Source: Eleginops maclovinus
Taxonomy: Eukaryota > Chordata > Actinopteri > Perciformes > Eleginopidae
Direction of reading: 5' to 3'
Assembly (NCBI RefSeq): GCF_036324505.1
Contig: NC_086354.1
Location: forward strand, 5,624,217-5,688,216
DNA: 64,000 bases
Below are positions 63,891-64,000 of this stretch, piece by piece. Below the pieces are notes generated by a model. It did no database searches. It worked only from the letters and a program-made list of their open reading frames with translations, and was not told where the DNA came from. The translations under genes were made by a program, and so were the position numbers. Each line of letters starts with the position of its first letter. Position 1 is the stretch's first letter.

Positions 63891-64000
63891 TTGAATCATC
63901 ACGCATTTCAGCTTTTTTGGTGTTGTGTGTGTTTTTTTTTAACAGTATATCACTTAATAAATTGAACTGTTAACTGAGCAAAATGTAATTGAAATATTAC

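Overview
The window is vertebrate nuclear DNA, almost certainly from a teleost fish and probably a percomorph. It has large multi-exon genes with GT/AG introns, a Rex3 (RTE-clade) retrotransposon, intact Tc1 transposons, teleost-type dispersed repeats, and proteins closest to vertebrate DDR2, HSD17B7, SERBP1, SLC35D1 and MIER1. No bacterial features, CRISPR arrays or rRNA/tRNA genes were seen.

Layout, left to right. (1) 49-19190 (+): the 3' thirteen coding exons of ddr2, a collagen-receptor tyrosine kinase whose 5' end lies outside the window. Its introns hold an intact Tc1 transposon, two diverged tandem-repeat arrays, an N-terminally deleted hAT transposon, a 5'-truncated Rex3 LINE and a foldback MITE. 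(2) 19621-27810 (+): complete hsd17b7, nine coding exons, a cholesterol/oestrogen-pathway ketosteroid reductase. Its promoter has a sterol-element-like site overlapping a CCAAT box. A second intact Tc1 copy is nested in an L2-like LINE in one intron. (3) 29470-42850 (+): complete serbp1, nine coding exons plus a 3.1-kb 3' UTR, a ribosome-associated RNA-binding protein with an unusually long glycine run. (4) 43012-47500 (+): complete slc35d1, thirteen coding exons, an ER nucleotide-sugar transporter starting less than 200 bp after the last serbp1 poly(A) signal. (5) 49430-62997 (-): complete mier1, thirteen coding exons, an ELM2-SANT transcriptional corepressor convergent with slc35d1. One mier1 intron holds a 3.2-kb 21-bp minisatellite; another holds a decayed two-gene element with a THAP exon facing a SWIM-finger exon. 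The right edge is an L2-like LINE remnant.

The genes do not form one pathway. They are neighbours by ancestry: as I recall the human map, DDR2-HSD17B7 are adjacent on 1q23, and MIER1-SLC35D1 with SERBP1 nearby lie on 1p31. The window therefore appears to join two human chromosome-1 blocks between hsd17b7 and serbp1. Exon coordinates were read by eye from splice signals, reading-frame phase and remembered family sequences. All five gene models close in frame, which is strong internal support, but no alignment was run.
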